Below are positions 4,863-5,485 of a stretch of DNA of 5,485 nucleotides, in pieces. The position numbers were made by a program, and so were the translations under genes. The DNA is taken from assembly GCA_913773715.1 (NCBI GenBank), contig CAJYHD010000378.1, forward strand, positions 1-5,485, written 5' to 3'. Under the pieces are notes generated by a model. That model ran no database searches and was not told where the DNA came from. It saw only the letters and a program-made list of their open reading frames with translations. Origin of the DNA: an uncultured Sphingobium sp. (GTDB lineage Bacteria; Pseudomonadota; Alphaproteobacteria; Sphingomonadales; Sphingomonadaceae). Within the stretch, counting starts at the first letter, position 1, and every line of letters begins with the position of its first letter.

Positions 4863-5459
4863 TTACGCAACGGCAGGAACGGTCCAGGGACGCTCTGCTG
4901 CGATTTTCGCTTCATAGACGCCGATCGCGTCCGCGTCACCCAGCGTCAGGCCGATCTCGTCCAGCCCTCCCAACAAGCAATGTTTGCGGAACGGATCGAT
5001 GTCGAACGTGAAGCGGTCCTGAAACTGCGTCGTGACCGTCTGCGCCTCCAGATCGATATGGATCGGATCATTGTCGCGCGCCACGTCCAACAGGCGATCG
5101 ATCGCCGCCTGCGGCAGCACCACCGTCAGGATGCCGTTCTTGAACGCATTGCCGGAGAAGATGTCGGAAAAGCTCGGCGCGATCACGACCTTGATGCCGA
5201 GGTCGCCAAGCGCCCAAGCGGCATGTTCGCGGCTCGACCCGCAACCGAAATTATCGCCCGCGATCAGGATCGGGCTGCCCGCATAGGCCGGATCGTCGAA
5301 GACGTTGCCCGGTTCCTTGCGCAGCACTTCGAACGCGCCCTTGCCAAGGCCATTGCGCGAAATCGTCTTCAGCCAGTGCGCGGGGATTACGATGTCGGTA
5401 TCGACATTCTTCATCCCAAACGGATAGGCGGTGCCATCGACGGTCGTCAGCTTGTCCAT
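4863..5459 (-). CDS. leuD: 3-isopropylmalate dehydratase small subunit
   Basis: LeuD pairs with the [4Fe-4S] subunit LeuC to convert 2-isopropylmalate to 3-isopropylmalate in leucine synthesis, in the cytosol. The 198-residue length is normal for the bacterial type. Marks are NVDTDIVIP (18-26), the swivel-domain signature [13 protein letters not shown] (68-80), the APSFSDIF segment (94-101) with the GNAFKNGIL that follows, and [17 protein letters not shown] (157-173) near the C-terminus. The start ATG directly abuts the TGA of the upstream gene, and AGAAGG lies about eight bases before it inside that gene's last codons, so translation is probably coupled. LeuC is expected further upstream, outside the window. 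Confidence 0.97.
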   Translation of the reverse strand: MDKLTTVDGTAYPFGMKNVDTDIVIPAHWLKTISRNGLGKGAFEVLRKEPGNVFDDPAYAGSPILIAGDNFGCGSSREHAAWALGDLGIKVVIAPSFSDIFSGNAFKNGILTVVLPQAAIDRLLDVARDNDPIHIDLEAQTVTTQFQDRFTFDIDPFRKHCLLGGLDEIGLTLGDADAIGVYEAKIAAERPWTVPAVA

Positions 5460-5485
5460 TCAGCCGGCCTTCTTGACTTCCGCAT
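5460..5485 (-). CDS. C-terminal end of an unidentified gene upstream of leuD (truncated by window)
   Basis: Only the last seven residues (AEVKKAG) and the TGA are visible, in the frame that stops immediately before the leuD ATG. The gene is in the leuD operon by position. It may be leuC or a small gene lying between leuC and leuD; the Lys/Ala tail is not what I would expect at the end of LeuC, but seven residues cannot decide it. Confidence 0.5.

Noticed and set aside
1..5485. CRISPR arrays, tRNA/rRNA genes, insertion sequences, phage genes
   Set aside because: I saw no spaced direct repeats, no RNA-gene signatures, and no transposase or integrase sequence on either strand.

Overview
The window looks like chromosomal DNA from an alphaproteobacterium, most likely a sphingomonad (Sphingobium/Novosphingobium-like). 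The base is GC-rich with strongly G/C-biased third codon positions. The gene at 4480-4803 encodes the zeta-type F1-ATPase inhibitor (former DUF1476), a family essentially confined to Alphaproteobacteria, and the zeta / BolA / CGFS-glutaredoxin order fits that class. Genus is inference from protein style, not from a marker gene.

Layout. (1) 3-566, plus strand: the C-terminal half of HemW, cut by the window edge. (2) 572-2682, minus strand: a two-gene operon, blaI-like repressor then M56 (BlaR1-like) membrane metalloprotease, with a 4-bp ATGA overlap. Two tandem inverted-repeat operators, 21 bp centre to centre, lie just upstream of the repressor. No beta-lactamase is present, and the protease carries a proline-rich plus Ala/Arg/Glu coiled-coil tail where a penicillin-sensor domain would sit. 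(3) 2683-2902: 220 bp without a protein gene, holding the operators, a promoter-like 11-mer and a sigma54-like motif. (4) 2903-3247 (minus, hypothetical) and 3349-3768 (plus, hemerythrin-like) are divergent. The 101 bp between them contains a near-perfect FNR/FixK/ANR box (TTGATCTGGATCAT). (5) 3782-3813: a terminator for the minus-strand cluster. (6) 3839-5485, minus strand: an unidentified gene end, then leuD, ATPase inhibitor zeta, bolA-family gene and monothiol glutaredoxin.

How the genes fit together. BolA and CGFS glutaredoxin are known partners that share a [2Fe-2S] cluster. They sit downstream of leuD, whose product pairs with the Fe-S protein LeuC, and of a regulator of ATP synthase, so the right-hand block has an energy/Fe-S theme. 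The left-hand block is a signal-transduction pair in which a membrane protease presumably inactivates its own repressor.

The most interesting items are the FNR-type box between the hemerythrin-like gene and the small hypothetical gene, and the BlaI/M56 pair with its unusual output-free context and sensor tail. I found no RNA genes, CRISPR arrays, insertion sequences or prophage genes. Nothing here is clearly a new system; the divergent FNR-box locus is the best candidate for undescribed biology.
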